A stretch of DNA of 64,000 nt from Bacteroidota bacterium. GTDB lineage: Bacteria; Bacteroidota; Bacteroidia; UKL13-3. The notes under the pieces were generated by a model. That model was not told the origin of the DNA. It saw nothing but the letters and a program-made list of their open reading frames with translations, and did not search any database. The position numbers and the translations under genes were made by a program. This document shows positions 7,732-14,942 of the stretch, in pieces (the stretch's first letter is position 1; each line of letters starts with the position of its first letter). The stretch lies in assembly GCA_027484685.1 (NCBI GenBank), contig JAIXSO010000019.1, forward strand, positions 1-64,000, given 5' to 3'.

Positions 7732-9033
7732 TTAATTAAATTCAAATTTGTCGATAGTCCAACTAGTATACAAACCATCTTCAATATAAAGGCGATAAAA
7801 TTGGTTTTCATTGATTTTGATTTCATCTACTATTTCATCGAATTCTATTGCTACAGAACCTCCTGTTGGGTTGTAAGCATTTAATGGATTTCGTGCTTTA
7901 TGCGCATAGGTTACTTTTGATACAATCTCGCCTTTGGAATTATAAGCAATCACATAGTTCCCATTTCCATCAACACTGCGGTATCTGCCACAGGTATACC
8001 ACAAATTGTTTTTATAGGTTAAAATACTTGGGCATGTTTTTACTCCAAGTTGCTGCTCATATCTCCAAATTTCATTCATGCTTGAATCATAAGAAATAAC
8101 AAATTGATGACTGATATTTTTTTCTTTTATCTCAAGTAATGCTACGTATTGATTTCTGCTTTTTTTAATGCTAATTGGTGAATAGCCTATAGGATATTTT
8201 TTAAGTATCTGCGATTGCCTATTTTTTTTATTGAATCTAAAAATGTAGGGAAAATTCACTATATCATCTTCATCTAACTTGTTGTGGGTAAATCCCCCAT
8301 CCCCACAAATAAGCAGTTCGTTATCATATTCTACTGCATTGTTCATATTTGAAATTCTCAATATTGAATCACCAACAGGTACCGTTAAGCTTTTGATGGA
8401 ATTTATACATTTAAAATCGCTATCAAATTCGAATATGGGTACACCATAACGTGATAAGCCATTGGTTTCCCAGTAATTGCCAGTAATTATGTACCAGCCA
8501 TTTTTAGTACTAAATGCTTTTATTTTTCTGGTATCAGATGTAACCAAATTCATGTAGACTGTGTCCTTGAGGACGTTTAAATCTTTATCAATTTCAATTA
8601 TCCATAAACGATCCTCATGATTTTCAAATGTTTTGTATCCAAAAAGGAGGAGTCTGGAATCGTTTGTCTTTAATATTTGAGTAAGTCTTTCTTCATTTCT
8701 CTCGTAAAATCTTTCTCTTCTCTTGTATTTGCTGATTTCCATTATGCTATTCCCAATTGGTTTACTTATAAGCAATTCCCCTTCTGGTGACACTTTTGCA
8801 ATCATACTAGGGTACTCCATCGAATCTGTGGTTGTAAATTTTTGGCCCACAATCACCATTGTTCCTTGAGAATCTATGGTAACTGCACCTTTCAGCCTGT
8901 TGTTGCTAGTAGTAAACCATTCTTTACTCCACTGAATCCTCTCTACTTTTGTTTCTTCAACTTCGTTTTGTGTATTTACACATCCAAAAAGTGGTATTGT
9001 GAATAGCATGTAAACTATTTTCTTCATTGACAT
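7732..9033 (-). CDS. Lipoprotein, probable beta-propeller-like, function unknown
   Basis: 433 residues with a lipoprotein signal (IPLFGC, Cys near residue 18 counted from the first Met; a second start two codons in, at 9027, gives MKKIV and is equally likely). The mature part is rich in beta-strand segments with repeated patterns such as GWYIITGNYW, ELLICGDGGF and LWYTCGRYRS, each a hydrophobic strand ending in aromatic-Gly turns, suggesting a propeller of the type seen in surface lipoproteins that follow data strings like ITGNY. No enzyme motif. Anchored to the envelope. It is bounded by repeat B copy 2 downstream and by repeat A plus a partial B upstream. Confidence 0.6.
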   Translation of the reverse strand: MSMKKIVYMLFTIPLFGCVNTQNEVEETKVERIQWSKEWFTTSNNRLKGAVTIDSQGTMVIVGQKFTTTDSMEYPSMIAKVSPEGELLISKPIGNSIMEISKYKRRERFYERNEERLTQILKTNDSRLLLFGYKTFENHEDRLWIIEIDKDLNVLKDTVYMNLVTSDTRKIKAFSTKNGWYIITGNYWETNGLSRYGVPIFEFDSDFKCINSIKSLTVPVGDSILRISNMNNAVEYDNELLICGDGGFTHNKLDEDDIVNFPYIFRFNKKNRQSQILKKYPIGYSPISIKKSRNQYVALLEIKEKNISHQFVISYDSSMNEIWRYEQQLGVKTCPSILTYKNNLWYTCGRYRSVDGNGNYVIAYNSKGEIVSKVTYAHKARNPLNAYNPTGGSVAIEFDEIVDEIKINENQFYRLYIEDGLYTSWTIDKFEFN

Positions 9034-9059
9034 ATTTTAGTTTCGTTAAAATCTTTCTT

Positions 9060-9158
9060 GCACTCGCTCGCATCTTGCGATGCTCGTCCCTACGGGACTT
9101 TATGTGGAGTTGGGTTGGTTTTTTGCTACCATAGGTTCGCCTCTACGAGGCTATGCAT
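9060..9158. repeat. Repeat A (short copy) preceded by an inverted hairpin module
   Basis: 9060-9083 carries GCACTCGCTCGCATCTTGCG, the terminal hairpin module of repeat B in the opposite orientation. It is followed by GTCCCTACGGGAC (9086-9098), GTTGGGTTGGTTTTTTGCTA and ACCATAGGTTCGCCTCTACG (about 9128-9147) with the GCCTC/GAGGC mini-hairpin. The same block occurs near 14655-14731 and 53179-53248. Confidence 0.7.
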
Positions 9159-9163
9159 TAATT

Positions 9164-9250
9164 CCCCACCCATCCACTCTTTCTTATTTCAAATAAAGGA
9201 AAATTATAGGAATAAAATGTATGAATGATGCAAATTCGGTTGGTGTGATG
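9164..9250. repeat. Composite repeat B, copy 3 (5' half only)
   Basis: CCCACCCATCCACTCTTTCT, TTATTTCAAATAAAGGAAAA and ATGTATGAATGATGCAAATT match the first half of repeat B. The hairpin half is replaced by CGGTTGGTGTGATGGGAAGC, so the copy is truncated or rearranged. Confidence 0.65.
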
Positions 9251-9265
9251 GGAAGCGAGGGGAAT

Positions 9266-9759
9266 TTACCATACCCAAGTTTTAAATGGTATATTTCTGT
9301 TTAATGATTCTTGAAAGACATTTCTTAATTTTTCAAATCTACCCCACATGCCATATTTACTATCTTCATAAACCTCATCATAAGCTCCTAAAAAAATTAA
9401 AAATGTATTGTTATCATTATAAATATTTTCAAAATTGGCTTTGCCTCCATATTTTACTAATACATCTTCATAAGTTTCATTTTGTAAAGCTGGTATCACT
9501 TGATTATCTATAAATGCAATTGATTCCTGAATTTCAGATGGTACAAAATGGCAGGTATAGTTTTCACTATCATACATACCTTCATCCAATTCGTATTCTA
9601 CACGATATTTCCATTCTGAAATAGTTGCATGAAAAAGTTTTAAGGCTTTTGATAATCAATTTGGGCGATATAATACATCATTAATACATAGGTGCCAAAC
9701 TCTATTTCTAATACTAATTCGTTTGCTTCTGCTAATTCAAAATATTTCGTTCTTGTCAT
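9266..9759 (-). pseudogene. Frameshifted hypothetical gene
   Basis: Two adjacent minus-strand frames read as one protein after a single-base correction. The first starts MTRTKYFELAEANEL at 9759 and runs into a stop after IDYQKP. The second frame continues LFHATISEWKYRVEYELDEG and ends NIPFKTWVW at 9266. Adding one A in the A-run at 9647-9650 (minus strand) restores IDYQKALKLFHATISEW without interruption, giving about 163 residues. The joined protein is acidic and soluble and is not recognised. It is either a real inactivating deletion or a homopolymer sequencing error; the clean codon use on both sides argues the loss is recent or technical. Confidence 0.65.
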
Positions 9760-9784
9760 TTTACTTTATAATCAAATGGCTTTT

Positions 9785-9890
9785 TTATTGCTGCCACCAC
9801 CCATTCTTTCCTGTTTCAAATAAAGGAAATTATAGGAATAAATTGTTTGAATGATACAAATTCGGTTGGTGAGATAATTGATGAAGGAAA
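9785..9890. repeat. Composite repeat B, copy 4 (5' half)
   Basis: CACCCATTCTTTCCTGTTTC, CAAATAAAGGAAATTATAGG and TGTTTGAATGATACAAATTC match the first half of repeat B. The sequence then jumps to CGGTTGGTGAGAT, the same junction as in copies 3 and 9, which suggests a recurrent deletion between two similar GGTTGGTG/GGTCGGTG modules. Confidence 0.65.
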
Positions 9891-9920
9891 AATTTGTTGC
9901 CCGTTCACGCCCTGTTCTTC

Positions 9921-10334
9921 TTATAAATATTCACTAAAAACAAATAATTTATTTTTATTTTGCATAGCTGATTCACATATTTTTAGCAATTCATTGTATG
10001 CCTTTGTAACTTCAGTAAATTCGCAAATTATTTGTCTTTTTTCTAGTAATTGATTATAGAACTCTTCAACACTTTGGCATTCTTCTTCTTGTTCTTCCGC
10101 CCATTCACCATTTTCAAAATCCTTTGAATGATATTTGTAAATTAAACTTTCGGGATTTAATTCTCGGAAGTTTTCATAAAATGGATTTATTATATATTCA
10201 AATTGATGTGTACTTAATGTCAACTCATAAATTAAAGTACCTACTGAATTACGTTCTCTAAAATAGATTTCATCTAAACAACAAGAATATGGGAATATTT
10301 TCATCCATTCTGAAATGAGTTCAATTTTTATCAT
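9921..10334 (-). CDS. Hypothetical protein
   Basis: 137 residues, start MIKIELISEWMKIFPYSCCL at the ATG 10334. Not recognised. It is strongly acidic in the middle (ENGEWAEEQEEECQ near residues 74-87) and helical toward the C-terminus, with no signal or membrane segment. A Cys-Cys pair lies near residues 18-19. It sits between a partial and a full copy of repeat B, like several orphan genes here. An immunity-type or phage-type small protein would look similar, but nothing specific supports either. Confidence 0.55.
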   Translation of the reverse strand: MIKIELISEWMKIFPYSCCLDEIYFRERNSVGTLIYELTLSTHQFEYIINPFYENFRELNPESLIYKYHSKDFENGEWAEEQEEECQSVEEFYNQLLEKRQIICEFTEVTKAYNELLKICESAMQNKNKLFVFSEYL

Positions 10335-10352
10335 AGTAATATTTTATTGGTT

Positions 10353-10548
10353 TTCCATTCTTTCTTATTTCAAATAAAGTAAAATTATAGGAATAAAATG
10401 TTTGAATGATACAAATTTGTCCACGGTCGGTGTCCTCACCGCACCTTATTCTGTTGGTGAAGACACCAACCGAGGGCGTATACTTAATTTGAAAGAATCA
10501 GCCAGAGGCTGCAATATAAACTCACTAGCAAGATGCTAGCGAGTGCGG
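10353..10548. repeat. Composite repeat B, copy 5 (full)
   Basis: CTTTCTTATTTCAAATAAAG near 10360, TTTGTCCACGGTCGGTGTCC near 10417 with the long hairpin (GGTGTCCTCACC pairs with GGTGAAGACACC, one mismatch), CAGCCAGAGGCTGCAATATA near 10500 and the terminal CTCACTAGCA/TGCTAGCGAG hairpin (10521-10543). It begins 18 bases before the start codon of the 9921-10334 gene and ends 14 bases after the exonuclease stop. Confidence 0.8.
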
Positions 10549-10562
10549 AAACTGGTATATTT

Positions 10563-11111
10563 TTAATTATTCAAAATCCAATTCATTATTTTAGCTATGT
10601 TTTTGGCATCATCTACTCCTCGGTGGTGTGTTCCTTCTAAAGGAATTTCTAAAAGAGCCAATGCGCCTGCCATGCCTTGTTCATGGCCTAGCTTCTTTTT
10701 TAATGCAAACAAAGTTTTTACATTGATATGCGAAGGGCCAAAAGGATAACCAATTCCTAAATCGGTGCATTGTCTTTTAAATTGGTTTAAATCGTAAGCG
10801 CCAAAACTAGCCCATGCCCTACTTTGACTATCGTATTCTGTTTTTAAAATTTTGCATGCATCTTTAAAACTAATACCTTCTTTATCCAACATATCTTGTG
10901 TAATGGTGGTTAATTCAGTACAAAAATCACTTACTACCGATCTTTCTGGTTTAACTAAAATGCCTCTGTTATCAGTAATTTCACCAGTATTTATATCCAA
11001 TAAACAAATTCCTATTTCTATAATATCGTTAGCCATACCCTCGGGTAAAGCGCCTTCCCAACAAGTAGCCTCTATATCTACTATTAATATTTTATCTAAT
11101 TTTTTTGCCAT
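10563..11111 (-). CDS. DEDDh 3'-5' exonuclease (copy 1 of a tandem pair)
   Basis: A 182-residue exonuclease of the RNase T/DNA polymerase III epsilon superfamily. All four metal-binding acids and the catalytic histidine are visible: Asp12 and Glu14 in VDIEATCW, Asp107 in FGAYDLNQF, His162 and Asp167 in THHRGVDD. The I-E-A-T-C-W motif places it in the KapD/ERI1-like branch, whose members trim RNA or DNA 3' ends. Cytoplasmic. It lies 27 bases downstream of a paralogue with the same residue spacing, so the pair arose by tandem duplication and is probably co-transcribed. The target nucleic acid is unknown. Confidence 0.85.
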   Translation of the reverse strand: MAKKLDKILIVDIEATCWEGALPEGMANDIIEIGICLLDINTGEITDNRGILVKPERSVVSDFCTELTTITQDMLDKEGISFKDACKILKTEYDSQSRAWASFGAYDLNQFKRQCTDLGIGYPFGPSHINVKTLFALKKKLGHEQGMAGALALLEIPLEGTHHRGVDDAKNIAKIMNWILNN

Positions 11112-11138
11112 GAGTTTTATAATTATTGTTTTTTAAAA

Positions 11139-11687
11139 TTAATGCTTCAATATCCAATTTAAAATTTTGGCAGTATTGTAAGCATCGTCCACACCCCTGT
11201 GGTGTATGCCATCCATAGGTATTTTTAAATGTTTTAGTGCTCTTTCCATTCCCATTCCTCTGTCAAGTTTTAGCTTATCAGAAAGGGCTACTTTTACATT
11301 TATATGGTCGTTCGACATAGGGTAAATAACTCCAAAACGTTTGCACTGAGCCATAAAAAACGACTTATCGTAATTGCCATAACTGGCCCAGGTATAATCT
11401 TCGCTTTGGTATTCGTCCATTATTAACTCGCAAGCATCGGCTAGTAATATTCCTTTTTGGTCTAATAACTCAGGAGTTATGGTAGTTAATTTGGTGCAAA
11501 ACTCGCTCACTTTGGAGCGTTGGGATTTTACCAAAATGCCTTGTTTTTGTGTTATTTCGCCATTGGAAGTGTTCAATACACAAATACCAATTTCTATAAT
11601 TTCGCTGTGCGTTTTTTGATATTCTCCATCCTCTTCCCAGCAGGTAGCTTCTAAATCTACCACTAATATTTTATTTGTTGTTTTCAT
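11139..11687 (-). CDS. DEDDh 3'-5' exonuclease (copy 2 of a tandem pair)
   Basis: Exactly the same length (182 residues) as its downstream neighbour, and the key positions coincide: Asp11 and Glu13 in VDLEATCW, Asp107 in YGNYDKSF, His162 and Asp167 in IHHRGVDD. Both copies keep the metal ligands, so both should be active. Divergence between them is substantial (for example EGALPEGMAND against EDGEYQKTHSE), so the duplication is not recent. No repeat B lies between the two, in contrast to the other gene boundaries nearby. It is likely transcribed with the lipoprotein and endonuclease V-like genes upstream. Confidence 0.85.
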   Translation of the reverse strand: MKTTNKILVVDLEATCWEEDGEYQKTHSEIIEIGICVLNTSNGEITQKQGILVKSQRSKVSEFCTKLTTITPELLDQKGILLADACELIMDEYQSEDYTWASYGNYDKSFFMAQCKRFGVIYPMSNDHINVKVALSDKLKLDRGMGMERALKHLKIPMDGIHHRGVDDAYNTAKILNWILKH

Positions 11688-11733
11688 TTTTTTTGTTTGT
11701 TATTTTGTTAAAACAAAACACAAACCAAAGGCA

Positions 11734-12498
11734 TTAATCTTTTGGATAGGTGGTTATAACCAAAGTTCCTCCGCCTACTTGCATTTGCATTTCGTTTACG
11801 TATTTAATAAGAATGCCTGTTTTTTTATCTACAATACATTCTCCTTTTGTGGTGTTTTCGCCTAATAAATTACCAATTTTTTCAATTTTTTGTGCCACTG
11901 CTATAAACACCTTATCTCCTTCTATTTTTGTTACTTTATAGGTGGAGTGGGTTTTTACTTCAATAATCTCTTTTCTTTCGGTATCTTCTTTCCATTCTTG
12001 CCCTATTTCAAGTTCATTAATAGGATATACAAGCGGTAAGTTTTTGTAATGATTAATAGATGATAAGGATTGGTCTAAACCATTATTAATAACACCATGT
12101 TGCACAATTTCACCTCTTTTATTAAGTACAAAATTAAAATCGGTATTTAGTACAGACTTAAATTCCATGAGCATTTCTTTTTCGCTTGCAGTCATTTCCG
12201 ATTCTTTTTTATTGCTATCAAAATCTTCTGTTTCACCACCAAAATTTGACTGACTTTTAACTCTAATCATGGTACCCGTCATGGCATATAAACTGTCTCC
12301 TATTATCGAATCTAACTTATAAGTTACTTCTTCCAATTGGTTTACACTTCCTAAAGTACTGGTTTTGGTAATTTGCTCGTTAACTAAAGTTTGTTTATAA
12401 CCTACAGGAAGGTTAAGCGCAAGCTTTATTTTTTCTGACTTGGTGCTACAGCCCGCTACTATTAATAACCCGACCATTAGAATGTGTGTACTTTTCAT
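11734..12498 (-). CDS. DUF6263-like lipoprotein
   Basis: 254 residues with a lipoprotein signal, lipobox IVAGC (Cys17). The mature protein is beta-rich: LALNLPVGYKQTLVNEQ near residue 26 and NELEIGQEWKEDTERKE near residue 161, with a C-terminal sheet ending GGTLVITTYPKD. This pattern fits the DUF6263 family of Bacteroidota envelope lipoproteins of unknown function. It is 46 bases upstream of the exonuclease pair and 27 bases downstream of the endonuclease V-like gene, so the four genes look like one transcription unit without an obvious functional link. Confidence 0.65.
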   Translation of the reverse strand: MKSTHILMVGLLIVAGCSTKSEKIKLALNLPVGYKQTLVNEQITKTSTLGSVNQLEEVTYKLDSIIGDSLYAMTGTMIRVKSQSNFGGETEDFDSNKKESEMTASEKEMLMEFKSVLNTDFNFVLNKRGEIVQHGVINNGLDQSLSSINHYKNLPLVYPINELEIGQEWKEDTERKEIIEVKTHSTYKVTKIEGDKVFIAVAQKIEKIGNLLGENTTKGECIVDKKTGILIKYVNEMQMQVGGGTLVITTYPKD

Positions 12499-12525
12499 GT
12501 ATTTAGTTTTTTGTGTTTAGTAAAT

Positions 12526-13023
12526 TTAAGCTTTTGTTTCGGTATCTAATTGTTTTAAAATATGAGGTATCCTGTAACTGCCATGCATTTGTTTAATTTT
12601 TAAAGCTGCTAAGTTTAAATCAAATCCAATAGCCGATACAAATAAAGGTTTGATGCTTTCACCTCTGTTTACTTCAATTACAGTTTCTTTGTTTTTAAAA
12701 AACGATGTTTTGGCTACACCAATAATAGGAATTTGCTTATTTAAAGTTTCCCAAAGTACACCACCCAAACCAAAGTTTTTCTCATTATCAATAAACACAT
12801 AACCATCTATAATAATAGCTTCTAGTTGGTTTAAATCTATTTTAGCAATAACCTTTAACAAGCAAGGCAACTCACGTTTATAAAACTCACCAGGAACATA
12901 TTCTGCCACATCATCTATAAATTCGGTAACAATTTCTATTGGCTCAGTATCTTCCCAATTAAACAATACACCCACCGCTTTGGTTGTATTTTCTCTATAA
13001 TGCACGTCTAAAGCTAGTAGCAT
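12526..13023 (-). CDS. Endonuclease V-like protein
   Basis: 165 residues, shorter than typical endonuclease V (about 220). Elements of the family are visible: Asp6 in LALDVHY, the PGEFYKRELP strand-helix with Glu51, Asp73 in IIIDGYVFID, GLGGVLWE near 85-92 and Lys105 in IGVAKTSFF. Endonuclease V cleaves near deaminated adenine (inosine) in nucleic acid and these residues correspond to the metal and catalytic positions. The N-terminal extension and part of the C-terminal region of the classical enzyme are missing, so activity on inosine is not certain. The ATG at 13023 lies 4 bases after the stop of the upstream MORN-like gene. Confidence 0.75.
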   Translation of the reverse strand: MLLALDVHYRENTTKAVGVLFNWEDTEPIEIVTEFIDDVAEYVPGEFYKRELPCLLKVIAKIDLNQLEAIIIDGYVFIDNEKNFGLGGVLWETLNKQIPIIGVAKTSFFKNKETVIEVNRGESIKPLFVSAIGFDLNLAALKIKQMHGSYRIPHILKQLDTETKA

Positions 13024-13027
13024 AATA

Positions 13028-13360
13028 TTAAAGGATTGTTTTTATCCAATTTCCCAATTCATCAAATTCTTGATGACTTATTAAAACACCCTGCTCATTC
13101 CAGCGTTTAAATGCACCAATATTATAATCATATTTTTGAAAGTATTCTTCTTCCAAATTTCCATTAGGCCAATAAGTTGCTTGCCTACCATCAAATATTC
13201 CATCCTTGTATTCGTATTCTGCTGTTATTTGACCATTATTTTCACGATAAACCCATACTCCAGTAAAAGGCTCATCATTATATAAATAAACCCCCGCCCC
13301 CCAATTGGTGGGTCTATTTCTTAAAATCATATTGGGGTCATTGTATTCTACTCGTAACAT
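13028..13360 (-). CDS. MORN/YwqK-like repeat protein
   Basis: 110 residues with MORN-type strand repeats: YNDEPFTGVWVYRENNGQI, then YKDGIFDGRQATYWPNGNL, then a third unit with IGAFKRWNEQGVL. These Gly-aromatic hairpins are found in the YwqK family, sometimes annotated as antitoxins, and in other proteins where they mediate binding. No toxin is recognisable next to it. No signal peptide. It is 4 bases upstream of the endonuclease V-like gene and is preceded by a partial repeat B. Confidence 0.65.
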   Translation of the reverse strand: MLRVEYNDPNMILRNRPTNWGAGVYLYNDEPFTGVWVYRENNGQITAEYEYKDGIFDGRQATYWPNGNLEEEYFQKYDYNIGAFKRWNEQGVLISHQEFDELGNWIKTIL

Positions 13361-13390
13361 AATTTTTTATTTTGTCCTTGATTGTTGTCT

Positions 13391-13440
13391 CTCCACAAAA
13401 CCACTCTTTCTTATTTCAAATAAAGGAAAATTAAGGGAAT
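13391..13440. repeat. Composite repeat B, copy 6 (fragment)
   Basis: CCACAAAACCACTCTTTCTT and ATTTCAAATAAAGGAAAATT match the first part of repeat B; a weak TTGTCCTTGATTGTTGTCTC precedes it at 13373. The rest of the element is missing. Confidence 0.6.
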
Positions 13441-13487
13441 ATAAATACTGTTAGTTTACACGCTTTAAAGTGGCATCTGTAGGAAAA

Positions 13488-14291
13488 TTAAACCCTTACA
13501 GCATTTACCCAATTAGGAATAAAATTTACAAAAGCCTCATTAATAAAAGGAAAAACAGTAACATTTGGAATATGATTAACCTCTAATAAGTGTTTTCTGC
13601 CATCTTTACCCACCATGTAATCAACTCCCACCATTGGTAAATTAAAATGTTCAGCTATGTTTTTGGTATCGGTTAATAATTCTTCGTCCACTTCCATTTG
13701 CCACGAACCTTCATTATGTATTGATTTTAGCCAAGTATCGCCAGTAAGTTTAATTTGCCAATGTGTATCTCCCATCAACATAATCCTTACTGCCTCACCG
13801 TCAATAAAGTCTTCAATAACAGAAGTTTCGTTACTTGTCCAAGTGCCGTTAAATTTGTGCTTATCTTCACCACAATGCCAAATTCCCCATTTAGCCACTA
13901 CTTCATTTTTGCTTGTAAATTCAGTAGCACCTAAAACCATACTTCGGCTTAAAGTATTAAATTTAGAAACCTTTAAAGCTCTTGCTAAACCCGGAATTCT
14001 TTGTCTTAAATCCATCATACCTTGCGCATTTGGCAGGCATGGGCCATTCCATAACGAAAGTAAAGTAATAAAGTCAAAATCATGTTCAAAAATACCATGA
14101 AAAATAACCATATCTACTAAAAGGAATTTGTCGGGAACGGTAGTACTTTCAACCCATAAATTACCTTGAACTAATTTAACTTTAGGTAACATATCGTAAT
14201 GTACCACTAAATAGTTAAATCCTAAATTTGCTCTAATTTTTTCAATTTCATTTGCTTCTAGTCCAATTACTAGTAGTCTTTTCTTATCCAT
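13488..14291 (-). CDS. ATP-grasp family protein of unknown substrate
   Basis: 267 residues resembling a compact ATP-grasp ligase. The nucleotide-binding Lys is probably in VVAKWGIWHCGEDKHKF (near residues 132-148), the hinge is VIEDFIDGEAVRI (near 159-171), and the metal-binding end is MVGVDYMVGKDGRKHLLEVN (near 221-240), with Asp and Glu-x-Asn as in RimK/glutathione synthetase-type enzymes. The N-terminal MDKKRLLVIGLEANEIEKI is the pre-ATP-grasp Rossmann-like part. Such enzymes join a carboxylate to an amine; the acceptor is unknown and no peptide-precursor gene is adjacent. It lies alone between repeat fragments. Confidence 0.7.
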   Translation of the reverse strand: MDKKRLLVIGLEANEIEKIRANLGFNYLVVHYDMLPKVKLVQGNLWVESTTVPDKFLLVDMVIFHGIFEHDFDFITLLSLWNGPCLPNAQGMMDLRQRIPGLARALKVSKFNTLSRSMVLGATEFTSKNEVVAKWGIWHCGEDKHKFNGTWTSNETSVIEDFIDGEAVRIMLMGDTHWQIKLTGDTWLKSIHNEGSWQMEVDEELLTDTKNIAEHFNLPMVGVDYMVGKDGRKHLLEVNHIPNVTVFPFINEAFVNFIPNWVNAVRV

Positions 14292-14483
14292 TTTTATATT
14301 TATTTATTGCTAAACAATAGGCCCAGCCCTCCCATTGCTTGTGGCAAAAGTATATTTTATTTTAAAAAACAACTATTCAGTAGCTTAAAAAGCAAATGTT
14401 TAAGAATAAATTATGAAATTGGAAATAGGAATATTTAAAAATAAATTAATATGATTATGGGTAAATTAGAGTTGTTTACTATG

Positions 14484-14528
14484 AACCAAACAACTTTTTC
14501 TTATTTCAAATAAAGGAAAATTATAGAA
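14484..14528. repeat. Composite repeat B, copy 7 (fragment)
   Basis: CCAAACAACTTTTTCTTATT followed by TCAAATAAAGGAAAATTATA matches the start of repeat B; the copy stops after TTATAGAAAG and is interrupted by unrelated AT-rich sequence before repeat A. Confidence 0.6.
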
Positions 14529-14558
14529 AGTTTTTAAATGTAATTAAAGCAATTAGAT

Positions 14559-14731
14559 AAAAAATCCCATAGGGATTTACTTATGGTAGCGAAATAGTTG
14601 GATTCAACACAAGCCCTGTAAGGGCGGCCTTATGGTTATGTTTCTTTTGTATAGGTCGTCCCTACGGGACTTTATGTGGGGTTTGGTTAGTTTTAGGTTA
14701 CCATAGGTTCGCCTCTACGAGGCTATACATT
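14559..14731. repeat. Repeat A (full copy)
   Basis: Conserved words in order: AAAAATCCCATAGGGATTTA, GGATTCAACACAAGCCCTGT, GTCCCTACGGGAC, GGGGTTTGGTTAGTTTTAGG and ACCATAGGTTCGCCTCTACG. It contains several small hairpins (CCCTGTAAGGG, GTCCC/GGGAC, GCCTC/GAGGC). The 53091-53248 copy matches along its whole length with scattered changes; 9083-9158 matches the right half. Confidence 0.75.
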
Positions 14732-14733
14732 AA

Positions 14734-14938
14734 TCCACCAAACCACTTTTCTTATTTCAAATAAAGGAAAATTATAGGAATAAAATGTTTGAATAATACA
14801 AATTTGTTCAAGGTCGGTGTCCTCACCACACCTTATTCGATTGGAGAGGACACCAACCGAGAGCGTAAACTTAATTTAAAAGAATCAGCCAGAGGCTTCA
14901 ATATAAACTCACTAGCAAGATGCTAGTGAGTGCGGAGA
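14734..14938. repeat. Composite repeat B, copy 8 (full)
   Basis: CCACCAAACCACTTTTCTTA, TTTCAAATAAAGGAAAATTA, TTTGTTCAAGGTCGGTGTCC with the GGTGTCCTC.../...GAGGACACC hairpin (14816-14855), AGCCAGAGGCTTCAATATAA and the terminal CTCACTAGCA/TGCTAGTGAG hairpin. Directly continuous with repeat A, the same A-then-B order as at 9083-9250. Confidence 0.8.
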
Positions 14939-14942
14939 ATAA

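Larger units (their letters stand above)
14292..14942. other. Gene-free stretch filled with repeats
   Basis: No gene. After the ATP-grasp start codon there is about 190 bases of plain AT-rich DNA, then a repeat B fragment (14484-14528), a full repeat A (14559-14731) and a full repeat B (14734-14938) that ends 5 bases from the PspC gene stop. Confidence 0.7.

Noticed and set aside
9847-10053. Short + strand frame starting MNDTNSVGEI, also at 53698
   Set aside because: The shared start is part of repeat B (ATGAATGATACAAATTCGG...), so the two frames look alike because they begin in the same repeat, not because they are related genes.
12526-13360. MORN-like protein and endonuclease V-like protein as a toxin-antitoxin pair
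   Set aside because: YwqK-type MORN proteins are sometimes labelled antitoxins, but the neighbour has endonuclease V features and no toxin motif, so the four-base spacing alone does not justify the claim.
13657-14100. 147-codon + strand frame opposite the ATP-grasp gene
   Set aside because: Antisense to a protein with clear motifs; composition (Ser, Leu, Cys) is typical of a shadow frame.
6700-14938. Integron-like cassette array with attC sites
   Set aside because: Repeat B has strong hairpins, but no conserved GTTRRRY/RYYYAAC boxes in the right arrangement were found and there is no integron integrase; only the general cassette-like layout remains as a finding.
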